A stretch of DNA of 64,000 nt from Cytophagales bacterium (lineage in GTDB: Bacteria; Bacteroidota; Bacteroidia; Cytophagales; Spirosomataceae), in the NCBI GenBank assembly GCA_013298025.1, contig JAAFJE010000005.1:62001-126000 (forward strand). The letters run 5' to 3'. Made by a program: the position numbers and the translations under genes. The notes beneath the pieces were generated by a model. It worked only from the letters and a program-made list of their open reading frames with translations, had not been told where the DNA came from and did not search any database. Positions 36,541-46,226 of the stretch are shown in pieces (the first letter of the stretch is position 1; each line of letters starts with the position of its first letter).

Positions 36541-38667
36541 ATGAAAAAAACAACCATTTTTATGCTCTTGACCATCATTGTAGGTGCGTGTTCGCAATAC
36601 AGCCGTGCCCCTTTGAGCGTTGGGTTTCACAACCTCAATGCCAAATACAATGCCTTGTTTCAAGCCCAAGAAAAAATGGCGATAATAGAAAAGCAGTTGT
36701 TTGACAATAGACAAGAAAATTATACCCAATTATTGCCTATTCTGCTACCCCTCGACTCAACGGCGGCAAGTGCCGAGGCCGAAGCCCTCACGTCTGTTAT
36801 CAAAAAAGCCTCGATGGTGGTTGAGCGTCACCAAAATTCTAAATGGCTCGACCAAGCGTATTACCTGATTGGCAAGGCTCGCTTGATGAAAGAAGATTAC
36901 GCCAACGCCCTCGAAACGTTCAAGTATATCAACACTACCGCCACAGACCCCGATGCCCGCCACGCAGCCCTCATCGGTTTAATGCGGACGTACATCGAGC
37001 AAAAAGCTTTCCCTACCGCTCTTCGGGTAGCCGAATTGTTGCGTGAAGCACCGCTCAACAAAGACAATACCGTGGCTTTTTACCTGACCAAAGCCTACTT
37101 ACACCAACAAAGAAGAGAATTTGCCTTGGCCTTGGCGATTGTCGAACAAGCCCTGCCTTTGCTGTCAAACAACGAGCAAAAAGCCCGCTTGATTTACACC
37201 ACAGCCCAATTATATGAGGTGACAGGACAAACCGAAAAGGCGATTAAAAAATACGCTTTAAGCCGCAAGGGTCGGGCTTCTTTCGAGTTGCGGTTTTATG
37301 CTTCGCTCAACGAGGCTATTTTGAAAGGTGAGCGTTTAGCTTTAGAAAGGATGCTAAAAGACCCTAAAAACGCCGAGGTCAAAGATAAAATTTATAGTGC
37401 CTTAGCCGATTTAGCTTTACAAAATGGGAATAAAAACCAAGGACTTGCCTTGTTGAAAAACGCCACTGCATCGAGCAAAGACCCTCGCCAATTGGCTACT
37501 ACATACCTCCATTTGGCCGATATGTATTACCAACAATTAGGGCAATATGAGCAAGCGTATGCTTATTATGATAGTTGTCTTACGGTGCTTTCGCCACAAG
37601 ATAAAGTTTTTACACAGGTAAAAGAAAAACACAACGCCTTGGCCTCATACGTCAAACAAGCCAATGTAATTGTTTTGGAAGATTCTTTACAAAAACTCGC
37701 CAAACTCCCAATGGGACAAGTGGATTTTATATTAGATAATATCATTCGTGCCAACCGTGCCAAAGAAGCGGCTCGTATGCAACAAGCACCCATAGGAATG
37801 TACGACAGCAAGGCAAAGCCCAATGCTAATACCTCCACACAACAACTTGATTGGTACTTTAGCAATCCGATGGCGGTATCGCAGGGGCAAGCAGCATTTT
37901 TGGTCAAATGGGGAAGCAGAGCCTTAGAAGATAACTGGCGAAGAAGCAGCCGTGACGATGCCACCTTGTTTGGTGCTACCGCCAACACGCCCAACGCAGG
38001 CTTGACTACCACCAACGCAAGCTCCAGCAACAGCCCCAACGATGGCGATTGGGCGGTTGAAAGAAGCCAAATGAAGAGCAAAATTCCGTTTACACCGCAG
38101 GCTTTAGATGCCTCTAATCGACGCAAAGAACAAGCTTTGTTTGAGCTAGGAAAGGTTTGTAAGCTCCAACTCAACGAACCACAACGGGCTATCCAAACGT
38201 TTGAAAAACTGTTACAAATATTCCCTACTTCTACCTACGAAGCAGAAACCCTGTACTTGTTGTGTTTGCTGTACGATAACCAAAGCCCCAAAGAAACCTA
38301 CCAAAAGCGTTTATTTGAGCAATATCCCGACTCATATTTTGCCCGTTTACTGAAAAGAAATGCCGCACAGCCTTTGAGTTCCGACAAAGAAACCGTTGTA
38401 CAAAATATGTATGAAAAAGCCTTTACCGCCTATCAGCAAGGGCAATACACCGATGCCTCTGTTTCGGTAGAAAAAATCCTACAGACCTATCCTAGCAGTA
38501 AAATCGAAGATAAAGTAGTATTTCTCAAAGCTTTGTTGGTCGCCAAACTGCAAAACAAACAAGCCTATATTTTGGCATTAGACAATTTTGTAAAAGATTT
38601 TCCGAAAAGTAGTCTTTTGCCACTGGTGAAAGAATACCTCGCCGCCGCCAATCTTTCGAGCCGTTAA
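36541..38667 (+). CDS. sprE: TPR lipoprotein, SprE/PorW-like (type IX secretion and gliding)
   Basis: This 708-residue protein has a lipobox (VGAC, Cys17) and the N-terminal wording SVGFHNLNAKYNALFQAQE, close to SprE/PorW relatives, in which it follows the lipid-modified cysteine. Many tetratricopeptide repeats follow (about 85-270, 290-400 and 530-700). SprE/PorW acts in the periplasm to link the type IX secretion machine. Its length is shorter than that of some relatives. I rate the function by this N-terminal match and by repeats. Confidence 0.75.
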   Translation: MKKTTIFMLLTIIVGACSQYSRAPLSVGFHNLNAKYNALFQAQEKMAIIEKQLFDNRQENYTQLLPILLPLDSTAASAEAEALTSVIKKASMVVERHQNSKWLDQAYYLIGKARLMKEDYANALETFKYINTTATDPDARHAALIGLMRTYIEQKAFPTALRVAELLREAPLNKDNTVAFYLTKAYLHQQRREFALALAIVEQALPLLSNNEQKARLIYTTAQLYEVTGQTEKAIKKYALSRKGRASFELRFYASLNEAILKGERLALERMLKDPKNAEVKDKIYSALADLALQNGNKNQGLALLKNATASSKDPRQLATTYLHLADMYYQQLGQYEQAYAYYDSCLTVLSPQDKVFTQVKEKHNALASYVKQANVIVLEDSLQKLAKLPMGQVDFILDNIIRANRAKEAARMQQAPIGMYDSKAKPNANTSTQQLDWYFSNPMAVSQGQAAFLVKWGSRALEDNWRRSSRDDATLFGATANTPNAGLTTTNASSSNSPNDGDWAVERSQMKSKIPFTPQALDASNRRKEQALFELGKVCKLQLNEPQRAIQTFEKLLQIFPTSTYEAETLYLLCLLYDNQSPKETYQKRLFEQYPDSYFARLLKRNAAQPLSSDKETVVQNMYEKAFTAYQQGQYTDASVSVEKILQTYPSSKIEDKVVFLKALLVAKLQNKQAYILALDNFVKDFPKSSLLPLVKEYLAAANLSSR

Positions 38668-38687
38668 GCCAAATGCACAAGCCTTGT

Positions 38688-38715
38688 TTTGCTTCGTAAA
38701 AAATGTGTATTTTTG
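38688..38715 (+). promoter_or_regulatory. Candidate promoter of the GT39 gene
   Basis: TTTG (38688-38691), 16 bases, then TATTTTTG (38708-38715) fits the consensus with a slightly short spacer; the start codon at 38755 is 40 bases downstream. Confidence 0.5.
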
Positions 38716-38754
38716 CATGATTACGCAAACATTTCGCACACGACACGCTTTACT

Positions 38755-40407
38755 ATGCAAGCAAAACAATTTCCATACTTATGGTTGGCTGTTCTCGGAG
38801 CAGTTTTTTTTATCCCTTATCTAGGTGCTTCTCATTTGTTTGATTGGGATGAAATCAATTTTGCAGAATCGGCCAGAGAAATGTTGCTTACGGGCAATTA
38901 TGCTACCGTACAAATCAATTACCAACCTTTTTGGGAAAAACCGCCCTTGTTTTTCTGGATGCAAGTCGCTGCCATGAAATGCTTCGATGTGTTCAACCCT
39001 CAATCAGGTTTTTCTCCTGAATTTGCCGCTCGTTTTCCCAATGCTATCATTGGTATTATTACGCTGTTGGTTTTTTATCGTTTGGGCAAAAAATTGTATA
39101 ACCATACCTTTGGCGTATTGTGGGCTTTGGGGTATTTGGGTGCATTTGCTCCTCATTTATATTTCAAAACGGGGATTATCGACCCTACTTTTAACCTGTT
39201 CATCTTCTTGGGCGTATGGTATTTAAACCAAAGTCTTGCTATTACAGGTAAATTTATGCCTCCTACCAAAAGGCGTTATGCCCTGTGGGCGGGCTTCTTT
39301 GTGGGCTTGGCCATCCTGACCAAAGGCCCTGTGGGTGGTTTACTGTGGGGGCTTACCTACCTTACGTATTGGGGCATGAACCGTTTTAGCAAAAACTTTT
39401 TCCTCGAAACCTACCAAGCTGTACTGATTGCCATAGCCGTGGCTTTTGTGCTTGCCTGTGTATGGTTTGGCTTGTCGATTTATGAAAATGGCTGGGGACT
39501 TTTCGCCGATTTTATCCAATACCAAATACGCCTGCTTACCACTGGTGATGCCGGACACGAGCAACCTTTTTACTATCATTTTTTGGTGGTACTACTAGGC
39601 TGTTTTCCTCTTTCAGTATTGGCTATTCGAGGGTTATTTCCTACAAAAGATGTTTATGTAGAAAATGCTTCGGGCGAACGATTCAAAAAATGGATGATGT
39701 ATTTGTTTTGGGTAGTGATGATTTTGTTTACTATTGTTAAAACCAAAATCGTACATTACTCGTCAATGGCTTGGTTTCCTGTGTCTTATCTTGCCGCTTA
39801 TCATGTGTACCAATTGAAAGAGGGGCAATGGACTTGGTCGAAATGGCTTTCGGCGGGTCTGTTGTTTATTGGCGTGCTGATGGGAATTGTATTGGCGGCT
39901 GTGCCCATTGTGGGGCAACACGCTACAGCACTAACGCCTTATATCAAAGACCCTTTTGCCGTGGGTAATTTACAGGCAAAAGTAGCATGGCTTGGCTGGG
40001 AGCAGTACATTGGTGTGCTGTATCTGCTGGGCGTAACAGGCTTAGTTGTTACCAAAAAAATCAAAGAGTTATATCTCTTAACAGCCTGTATTCTTTTTGC
40101 CTACACCGCCCTTGTTGTTCCTAAAATCGAAGCTTATACCCAACGGGCAGCTATTAGTTTTTATGAGTCACTCAAAGGACAAGATGTGTATGTCGAACCT
40201 GTTGGGTTTAAGTCGTATGCCCAATTATTTTATTTTCAGAAAATGCCTCAGCAGGCTATTAGTGCCGAAGAACTTCTGACAAAACCCAAGCTCGATAAAC
40301 CAGCGTACTTTGTCATGAAAATTACGGCTGATAGTGCCACAAAAGCCAATCCGAATTTGACGTTTATCAAAGAAGAAAATGGCTTTTTATTTTTTAAAAG
40401 AAAATAA
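38755..40407 (+). CDS. Glycosyltransferase family 39 (ArnT/PMT-like)
   Basis: From ATG 38755 the product is 550 residues; the upstream extension passes through the promoter-like TTTG boxes. It is a multi-pass membrane protein with the acidic motif DWDE near 28-31 in the first periplasmic loop and EKPPLFFWM near 61-69, both typical of dolichyl- or polyprenyl-phosphate sugar transferases of the GT39/GT83 type. It probably moves a sugar from undecaprenyl-phosphate to lipid A or a protein in the periplasm. The C-terminal soluble part is unassigned. Confidence 0.88.
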   Translation: MQAKQFPYLWLAVLGAVFFIPYLGASHLFDWDEINFAESAREMLLTGNYATVQINYQPFWEKPPLFFWMQVAAMKCFDVFNPQSGFSPEFAARFPNAIIGIITLLVFYRLGKKLYNHTFGVLWALGYLGAFAPHLYFKTGIIDPTFNLFIFLGVWYLNQSLAITGKFMPPTKRRYALWAGFFVGLAILTKGPVGGLLWGLTYLTYWGMNRFSKNFFLETYQAVLIAIAVAFVLACVWFGLSIYENGWGLFADFIQYQIRLLTTGDAGHEQPFYYHFLVVLLGCFPLSVLAIRGLFPTKDVYVENASGERFKKWMMYLFWVVMILFTIVKTKIVHYSSMAWFPVSYLAAYHVYQLKEGQWTWSKWLSAGLLFIGVLMGIVLAAVPIVGQHATALTPYIKDPFAVGNLQAKVAWLGWEQYIGVLYLLGVTGLVVTKKIKELYLLTACILFAYTALVVPKIEAYTQRAAISFYESLKGQDVYVEPVGFKSYAQLFYFQKMPQQAISAEELLTKPKLDKPAYFVMKITADSATKANPNLTFIKEENGFLFFKRK

Positions 40408-40450
40408 AAAAATCGCTAGGAAATGGGAGATTACTGATTTTAGAAACATA

Positions 40451-40484
40451 AAAAAACACCCTATTTTGTTGTAAAATAGGGTGT
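40451..40484 (-). terminator. Terminator of the thiamine operon
   Basis: ACACCCTATTTT (40456-40467) and AAAATAGGGTGT (40473-40484) form a perfect 12-bp stem with loop GTTGT; on the minus strand it is followed by a seven-T run. It may also serve the plus-strand GT39 gene. Confidence 0.85.
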
Positions 40485-40525
40485 AAAATCCGAAATCAAT
40501 TCCCGTATTTGAGGAATGCTTTGGG

Positions 40526-41653
40526 CTATTGGCTGAAAGCTTGTTGCAACACATTATCCCAGTTTTTCCAAACGGGTTCGTACCCTTGCGACACAATCAC
40601 TTGGGCAATTTCGGCAGGACTTCTCTCGTCGCTTATGTCAAATTGTTCGAGCGAACTTGGCTCTACAATATAACCTCCGGGGTTGGTCTTAGACCCTGCA
40701 CTCATCGACGTTACGCCTAGCTTAATGACATGGTTGCGAAAAGCCTCCCGTTCTCTTGTCGAAATAGAAAGCTCTACTTCTTCATCCAGTAGCCGATAGG
40801 CACATATCAGTTGCACCAATTGGCGGTCTGTCATGGCTACTTTGGGTTCTAAACCTCCCGAAAAAGGGCGTAACCGTGGAAACGAAATGGTATATACACT
40901 ACGCCAGTATTGTTTTTCTAAATATTTGAGATGCAAAGCCGTATAGAAACAATCCACACGCCAATCTTCTAAGCCAATCAATACGCCCAACCCTATTTTA
41001 TGAATGCCAGCCTTGCCAAGTCTATCGGGCGTTTCGAGGCGATACATAAAATTAGATTTCTTGCCTTTGGGATGGTGTTTTTTGTAATCTTCTTCGTGGT
41101 AGGTTTCTTGATATACCAATACCGCATGAACTCCTTCGGCTACCAATAGTTCGTATTCGTCTTGGTCGAGGGGCTGCACTTCTATCGAAATTTGGGCAAA
41201 ATGAGGTTTTATCAACCGAATCACCCGTTGCAAATACGCCACACCTACAGTCTGATTCGCCTCGCCTGTCACCAATAGTACGTGGTCGAACCCCATTTGT
41301 TTGATAACCGCCACTTCTCGCATAATCTCATCGTCGGTCAAGGTTTTACGACGAATCTTATTATCGAAACTAAAGCCACAATAGGTACAAATGTTTTGAC
41401 ATTCGTTAGACAAATACAAAGGCACATACATTTGAATCGTCTTTCCAAAGCGTTTTTGGGTAAGGCGATGACTCAACTGGGCCATTTCTTCTAAAAATGC
41501 CTCCGCCGCAGGCGAAACCAATGCCATGAAATCTTCTACATCTCTGTTGCCTTGTTTGCCTAAAGCTTTTTGTACATCTGCCTTTGTTTTGGCATAAATA
41601 CGGGCTTTGACGTTTTCCCAAGGGTATTGTTTGAAAACTTGATAAAAATCCAT
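40526..41653 (-). CDS. thiH: 2-iminoacetate synthase ThiH
   Basis: This 375-residue radical-SAM enzyme splits tyrosine to give dehydroglycine for the thiazole ring of thiamine. The iron-sulfur motif CxxxCxxC is visible as CQNICTYCGF near residues 84-93. It is the last gene of the operon. ThiH uses no oxygen, in contrast to ThiO, so it suggests that this route can work with little oxygen. Confidence 0.95.
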   Translation of the reverse strand: MDFYQVFKQYPWENVKARIYAKTKADVQKALGKQGNRDVEDFMALVSPAAEAFLEEMAQLSHRLTQKRFGKTIQMYVPLYLSNECQNICTYCGFSFDNKIRRKTLTDDEIMREVAVIKQMGFDHVLLVTGEANQTVGVAYLQRVIRLIKPHFAQISIEVQPLDQDEYELLVAEGVHAVLVYQETYHEEDYKKHHPKGKKSNFMYRLETPDRLGKAGIHKIGLGVLIGLEDWRVDCFYTALHLKYLEKQYWRSVYTISFPRLRPFSGGLEPKVAMTDRQLVQLICAYRLLDEEVELSISTREREAFRNHVIKLGVTSMSAGSKTNPGGYIVEPSSLEQFDISDERSPAEIAQVIVSQGYEPVWKNWDNVLQQAFSQ

Positions 41654-41717
41654 TTGTATAAAATAGGGCTAAAAAACTTGTGTAAACCCGAAACCAATCG
41701 TTTTCAGCATTTTATTG

Positions 41718-42494
41718 TCAAAACTCTTCGCTCAAAAAGCTGGTGAGCGGACTACTCGCAATAGCGTATTGGCTCACACCTGCCAGTTTTGCTTCAAAAG
41801 CCATGCGTCCTGCTTCTACTGCCATTTTGAAAGCTTGTGCCATTTGTACTGGATTTTGCGAAACGGCAATAGCCGTATTGACCAATACCGCATCTGCTCC
41901 GATTTCCATTGCTTTGGCAGCGTCGGAAGGTGCACCAATGCCCGCATCCACTACCACAGGCACGGTGCTTTGCTCAATGATGATTTCTAAAAAATCTATT
42001 GTTTTTAGTCCTTTATTGCTTCCGATAGGTGCACCCAAAGGCATCACAGCGGCCACGCCAACTTCTTCTAGGCGTTTGCACAATACGGGGTCGGCATGGA
42101 TGTAGGGCAATACCACAAAACCCAATTTGACCAATGCCTCGGCTGCTTGAAGGGTTTCGATGGGGTCGGGCATCAGGTATTTGGGGTCTGGATGAATCTC
42201 CAACTTTAACCAATTGGTTTCTAGGGCTTCTCTTGCCAATTGTGCGGCAAAAACAGCTTCTTTAGCATTTCGCACACCCGAAGTATTGGGAAGTAAATTG
42301 AACTGTGGATGAGCCAAATAGCTCAACAAATCTTCTTCTTTCTTTTGTAAATCTACTCGTTTTAGGGCTACTGTCACCAACTCCGAACCTGAAGCAACAA
42401 GGCTTTCTTCCATCAAAGCGGCAGAACTAAATTTACCCGTTCCTGTAAATAAACGAGAAGTAAATGTTTTATCGGCAATTTGTAATATCGACAC
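41718..42494 (-). CDS. thiG: Thiazole synthase ThiG
   Basis: This 258-residue TIM-barrel enzyme joins DXP, dehydroglycine and ThiS-thiocarboxylate into the thiazole. The Schiff-base lysine lies in [14 protein letters not shown] (near residue 97). The [17 protein letters not shown] motif near 149-165 is also normal. A 64-base gap separates it from thiH. Confidence 0.95.
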   Translation of the reverse strand: MSILQIADKTFTSRLFTGTGKFSSAALMEESLVASGSELVTVALKRVDLQKKEEDLLSYLAHPQFNLLPNTSGVRNAKEAVFAAQLAREALETNWLKLEIHPDPKYLMPDPIETLQAAEALVKLGFVVLPYIHADPVLCKRLEEVGVAAVMPLGAPIGSNKGLKTIDFLEIIIEQSTVPVVVDAGIGAPSDAAKAMEIGADAVLVNTAIAVSQNPVQMAQAFKMAVEAGRMAFEAKLAGVSQYAIASSPLTSFLSEEF

Positions 42495-42533
42495 GAGGAT
42501 TCAATGTTTAAATGTGTAAGTAGTCCAAAAATA

Positions 42534-43199
42534 TTAGCCCAAGTGAGCTACATTGGTGTAGCGTTGTGGGGCTTCAAGTGCTTGTAAAAATGCTTGGGCA
42601 ACGCTCGCTGGTGCTGGAGCTAAATTGATGACCGATGAAACAGCTACACCATGCAAACCTGTTTCCAACAATGCTGGAATATCGTCTAATACAATACCTC
42701 CAATGCCAATCACTGGCACTGCCAAGGGGTTTTGCAAATAAACGGCAAGGCGTTCTTGGTAGCCCGTAAACCCTACTATCGGACTAAGGTTCTTTTTGGT
42801 AGGCGTAAATCGCAAGGGCCCTAAACCAAGGTATTGTACCGTTTGGGTGGCTATTAAGCCAAGCATATCGTCGAGGGTATTAGAAGTACCGCCAATAATA
42901 AAGCTATCGCCCAATAGGGTACGTGCTTCTACGGGCGACATATCGGTTTTACCCAAATGCACACCATCGGCTTTGACACGCTTGGCCAAGGCTGGGTTGT
43001 CGTTGATAATAAACGTAGCTTGGTACTGCTGACAAATCTCTTTGGTACGCCAAGCTTCTTCTTCCCAAGCTTCTGCCGATAGCGTTTTGGCACGTAATTG
43101 TACCCATTTTACGCCTCCTTCGCAGGCTTTTTGGGCTTGTTGCCAATGGTTGATATGGGGCAAATCTTGGGTGATATAATGCAATGAGGCGATGTTCAT
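42534..43199 (-). CDS. thiE: Thiamine-phosphate synthase ThiE
   Basis: The 221-residue protein has the TIM-barrel core of ThiE with WVQLRAKT, DGVHLGKTDM, GGTSNT, and LGLGPLRFTPTKKN, which bind the pyrophosphate and pyrimidine. It couples HMP-PP with thiazole phosphate. It precedes thiG by 39 bases on the minus strand. Confidence 0.92.
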   Translation of the reverse strand: MNIASLHYITQDLPHINHWQQAQKACEGGVKWVQLRAKTLSAEAWEEEAWRTKEICQQYQATFIINDNPALAKRVKADGVHLGKTDMSPVEARTLLGDSFIIGGTSNTLDDMLGLIATQTVQYLGLGPLRFTPTKKNLSPIVGFTGYQERLAVYLQNPLAVPVIGIGGIVLDDIPALLETGLHGVAVSSVINLAPAPASVAQAFLQALEAPQRYTNVAHLG

Positions 43200-43220
43200 A
43201 AAAAATAACAGTTTAAAAAT

Positions 43221-43826
43221 TTATAACCACTGTTGAAAACTTGCTACAGGATTGGGCGTTTGCCAGATACTTCCTAATAAAGCAATATGCTGCATACCAA
43301 TGGCGTGCAATTGGGGTAAATTGTCTTGTTGGATACCCCCCAGTGCCACCAATGCTGGCTTGGGCGGTGCTACCGACAAATAGTGCCGTACTGCCTCAAA
43401 GTCGATATTGCCCACATAGTTTGCTTTTGAAATACTATCAAAAAAGGGACTTAAAAACACGTAATCGAGGGAAGTGGGCAGTTGTTTGATTTCATCGAGC
43501 GTATGGGTTGAAGCACTGACACTTAACCCTCTTTTTTGCAAAGGACGAATATAGGCTTTCAACTTATGTTGTTCGAGTAAGGCTTGCCAAACACGACTGG
43601 TCAGGTGAATCCCTTTTAAATTATAACGGTTTACCAAAGTATAGTGACTGTGTATTACTATTCTTTTGAGATACACTGGTTGAATTTTTTGTAAAAAATC
43701 AACCAACTGTTCTTGCGAAGCATGAGGCTTGCGTACATGCAAGATGGTCAATCCAGCGTTGAAAAGCTGATTGATAAGCTCGGTTTCTTCTTCAAAGAAA
43801 GTTGGAAGCGTTAGGAGAATGAGCAT
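43221..43826 (-). CDS. ThiE/TenI-like protein
   Basis: The 201-residue protein is a ThiE-fold paralogue with LHVRKPHA, KGIHLTSR, VSASTHTL, SPFFDSISK and VALGGI. The pyrophosphate residues differ from true ThiE and resemble TenI, the thiazole tautomerase. It is encoded directly before thiE, 21 bases apart, so the operon has two members of the family. Confidence 0.8.
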   Translation of the reverse strand: MLILLTLPTFFEEETELINQLFNAGLTILHVRKPHASQEQLVDFLQKIQPVYLKRIVIHSHYTLVNRYNLKGIHLTSRVWQALLEQHKLKAYIRPLQKRGLSVSASTHTLDEIKQLPTSLDYVFLSPFFDSISKANYVGNIDFEAVRHYLSVAPPKPALVALGGIQQDNLPQLHAIGMQHIALLGSIWQTPNPVASFQQWL

Positions 43827-43865
43827 GGTACAGCACAGGTTTGGATGAAACGATAATTGAGCAAC

Positions 43866-44069
43866 TCAACCACCTTGACTAGCCCTAATGATGGTAACAT
43901 GGCTCTGGTTGTCTAAAAAATACGTTTCCCATTCAGCTTTTGGCACAACCACATCGTTGATGGCCACCGCTAATCCTTTTAAATGACTCATTTCTTTCTG
44001 TTCGAGCAGTTGAGCAATGGTAATTTCGGACGAACAGTCTTCTGGTTCGTTGTTGATAAATAATTGCAT
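43866..44069 (-). CDS. thiS: Sulfur-carrier protein ThiS
   Basis: This 67-residue ubiquitin-like protein ends in Gly-Gly (IIRASQGG), where ThiF would add AMP and a sulfur transferase would make the thiocarboxylate used by ThiG. ThiF itself is not in this operon. It is the first gene after the TPP riboswitch. Confidence 0.9.
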   Translation of the reverse strand: MQLFINNEPEDCSSEITIAQLLEQKEMSHLKGLAVAINDVVVPKAEWETYFLDNQSHVTIIRASQGG

Positions 44070-44220
44070 ATCAGTAAATTATTACGATTGCGGAAGAAAA
44101 GCAGGATAAATGTTTTTTGATAAAATACATACCAAGGCTTTTTACGAAGCTTGTTTTTGGTCGAATGTATCAAACATTTATAAAAGAAAATACATAGATA
44201 AGATTGGCATTTTCGTTGCT

Positions 44221-44297
44221 TTTTCCTTCGCAACCATTACGTTGTTCAGGTTCAAAGGGTATAATCTCAGCCTGTAAAGTAAGGCACCCCTAAAGTC
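44221..44297 (-). promoter_or_regulatory. TPP riboswitch (THI element)
   Basis: Read on the minus strand the stretch shows the conserved blocks GGGGTGCC, then GGCTGAGATTATACCC, then TTTGAACCTGA, and the final GCGAAGGAAAA, in order. It lies 152 bases before thiS. Thiamine pyrophosphate binding should cut expression of the operon. The bases 44070-44220 between it and thiS are the expression-platform leader; no gene is seen. Confidence 0.95.
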
Positions 44298-44419
44298 TGC
44301 TACAAACTTACATTAGGATTCTCAGAGAAAAAAGAAGTATGCTTAAAAAAATCGTTGGCAACTCATCAATAACAGTTTACGAGCTAACAACGGTCATTCG
44401 TAATGCCTCAAGTGGCATC

Positions 44420-44427
44420 TACCTTTG
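44420..44427 (+). promoter_or_regulatory. Candidate -7 box (TACCTTTG) of ldhA
   Basis: The octamer fits TAnnTTTG and lies 24 bases before the start codon at 44452. Confidence 0.5.
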
Positions 44428-44451
44428 CATAAACAAACATATCGTATCCCT

Positions 44452-45420
44452 ATGAAAGCATTAATTTATAGTACCAAAGAATTTGAAAAATCGTATTTAA
44501 TTCGTTCCAACGCCCATAAGCACGATTTAACGGTGACGAACCAATCATTAACCTTGGCATCTGCTGATTTAGCCAAAGGTTTTGATGCCGTTGTGCTGTT
44601 TACCAACGACGATGCCTCCGAGCCTGTACTCAGACAACTTGCCGCTTTGGGCGTAAAATATATTGCTACCCGTTCGGTTGGCACAGACCATATCAATTTG
44701 AAAGTAGCCGCCGAGTTGGGACTCAGCGTAGCCAATGTTCCTGCCTATTCGCCTTACTCGGTTGCCGAACATACCGTAGCCATGATGATGGCTCTCAACC
44801 GCAAACTCATCATGGCCGATGCCAAGAGTCATGCGTATCAGTTTGATTTGAGCAGCCTGATAGGTTTTGATATGCACCAAAAAACTGTGGGTATCATAGG
44901 ATTAGGAACAATTGGCGAAGTTGTAGCTGATATATTGCGAGGCTTTGGCTGCCATATCCTTGTGCATGACGATTATGCCCAACCACATAAAAGCCATTTA
45001 CCGCACGTGACTTTTGTCCCTTTGACACAGCTTTTGGCAACGTCCGATATTATTACCCTTCATGCCCCGCTCACAGACGAAACCAAACATTTGATAGCTG
45101 CACCACAATTGGCTCAAATGAAAAAAAATGTAATGCTTATCAACACCAGTAGAGGAGGCTTGATAGACACGAAAGCTGTATTGGCGGCTTTAAAAGAAGG
45201 AAAGATAGGTTATGTAGGGCTTGATGTTTATGAAAATGAAAGAGGTATTTTCTTTAAAAACCATTTCGATACAGAAGGGAAAGACCCACTTTTGCTAGAA
45301 TTGATGAACTACAACAATGTGCTGATTACGGGGCATCAGGCGTTCTTAACACAGGAAGCCTTAACCAATATTGCCGATAAAACCATTCAAAACCTCACCG
45401 AATGGGAACAACCCGAATAA
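44452..45420 (+). CDS. ldhA: D-lactate dehydrogenase (2-hydroxyacid dehydrogenase)
   Basis: From ATG 44452 the product is 322 residues. It has the NAD motif GIIGLGTIGEVVAD, the substrate arginine in NTSRGG, and the catalytic histidine in ITGHQAFLT, with the dimer arm NVPAYSPYSVAEH. It resembles the LdhA branch that reduces pyruvate to D-lactate. It is monocistronic. Its promoter box at 44420 overlaps a TTG start that is 27 bases earlier and was not chosen. Confidence 0.9.
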   Translation: MKALIYSTKEFEKSYLIRSNAHKHDLTVTNQSLTLASADLAKGFDAVVLFTNDDASEPVLRQLAALGVKYIATRSVGTDHINLKVAAELGLSVANVPAYSPYSVAEHTVAMMMALNRKLIMADAKSHAYQFDLSSLIGFDMHQKTVGIIGLGTIGEVVADILRGFGCHILVHDDYAQPHKSHLPHVTFVPLTQLLATSDIITLHAPLTDETKHLIAAPQLAQMKKNVMLINTSRGGLIDTKAVLAALKEGKIGYVGLDVYENERGIFFKNHFDTEGKDPLLLELMNYNNVLITGHQAFLTQEALTNIADKTIQNLTEWEQPE

Positions 45421-45458
45421 TGCTAAAGTGATTATGTGTTAGTATTGAGTAAATACAG

Positions 45459-45489
45459 AAAGCATCTCATATCAATGAGGTGCTTTTTT
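45459..45489 (+). terminator. Terminator of ldhA
   Basis: AAAGCATCTCA (45459-45469) pairs with TGAGGTGCTT (45476-45485), one G-T wobble, followed by T run to 45489. Confidence 0.85.
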
Positions 45490-45511
45490 GTGATGCCTCG
45501 CCAACAACAAA

Positions 45512-45539
45512 AATGGCTTTCCCAATTGGGAAAGCCATT
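45512..45539 (-). terminator. 28-bp perfect palindrome, terminator of the minus-strand gene
   Basis: AATGGCTTTCCC (45512-45523) and GGGAAAGCCATT (45528-45539) pair around AATT; on the minus strand a T run (TTTTTG) follows. It closes the 137-residue hypothetical gene. Confidence 0.8.
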
Positions 45540-45592
45540 CAAATCTATCTCTAAACCACTTGTTATTTCTTTATAAAATGATACTTGGCACG

Positions 45593-46006
45593 CTAATCCA
45601 TGAGGTCGGACATACATTCATAAAACGTGTGTCTGGTTTGCCAAAAATCAAGAGCCAAAGCGTGCAAACGAGTGCGGAAGCTCCGATGTTTTTTATAATG
45701 CTCTTCGTTGAGGTGAAAGTCTTTTTCTTTTATCTCTAGGTCAAAAAGCACTACTTCGTGCTTGATGGCGTTCGTTAATTCGATACAAACAAACTTCTGT
45801 TGTATCAATTGTTCAAGCAAGCCTAGGCGTTTGTTTTGTACATAAATGGGCAAATTGAGCGTAGCCAATTGTGTTAAGCGTTTTTCAAAATAAACCATTT
45901 CAGTTTTAAAAAACTGCAATTGAGTCAACCACTGCTGGTTTTCTCGATGGTACAATTCATACCTCAGCGAACCCGTTGATAGGCTTGTGCTACTGTGTAT
46001 TTCCAT
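45593..46006 (-). CDS. Hypothetical helical protein, paralogue A
   Basis: From ATG 46006 the product is 137 residues. It is all-helical and charged, with the opening LRYELYHRENQQWLTQLQFF. The adjacent gene's product has the same layout (FKYQFYHRENTGWLSSLAFF) and a matching C-terminal part (EEHYKKHRSFRTRLHALA in this one, EEIYNRHVGIRERFQQAE in that one). The function is unknown. Both lie next to stress genes (thioredoxin-like, UspA). A palindromic TGATATTAGTCA lies 90 bases upstream. Confidence 0.7.
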   Translation of the reverse strand: MEIHSSTSLSTGSLRYELYHRENQQWLTQLQFFKTEMVYFEKRLTQLATLNLPIYVQNKRLGLLEQLIQQKFVCIELTNAIKHEVVLFDLEIKEKDFHLNEEHYKKHRSFRTRLHALALDFWQTRHTFYECMSDLMD

Positions 46007-46095
46007 GTAAGTCGATAGACAATGATTTGTTGGTTGATGGAACAAAGTTGAAGCTTTTTATCGAATAATGATAAAGCAATAATCATATCAAATAC

Positions 46096-46107
46096 TGATA
46101 TTAGTCA
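46096..46107. promoter_or_regulatory. Candidate operator TGATATTAGTCA before paralogue A
   Basis: The site is nearly palindromic and resembles CTGACTTTAGTCAG at 47291-47304 upstream of the UspA gene. Both may be bound by the same Crp/Fnr-type regulator. Confidence 0.35.
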
Positions 46108-46226
46108 AGTTTTGAAAAACGGTTTTCCGAAGCCAGAAAACCGTTGTATATCCCAAACTAACAAATAAAATGCAAGCATCAACGCTCTTGTTGAGCCCGA
46201 TACGGTTCAGGCTTTATCCCAGTCCT

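Noticed and set aside
37566-38174. 202-codon antisense frame in the SprE-like gene
   Set aside because: Leu/Ser-rich shadow of an Asn/Ala/Gln-rich gene; no family likeness.
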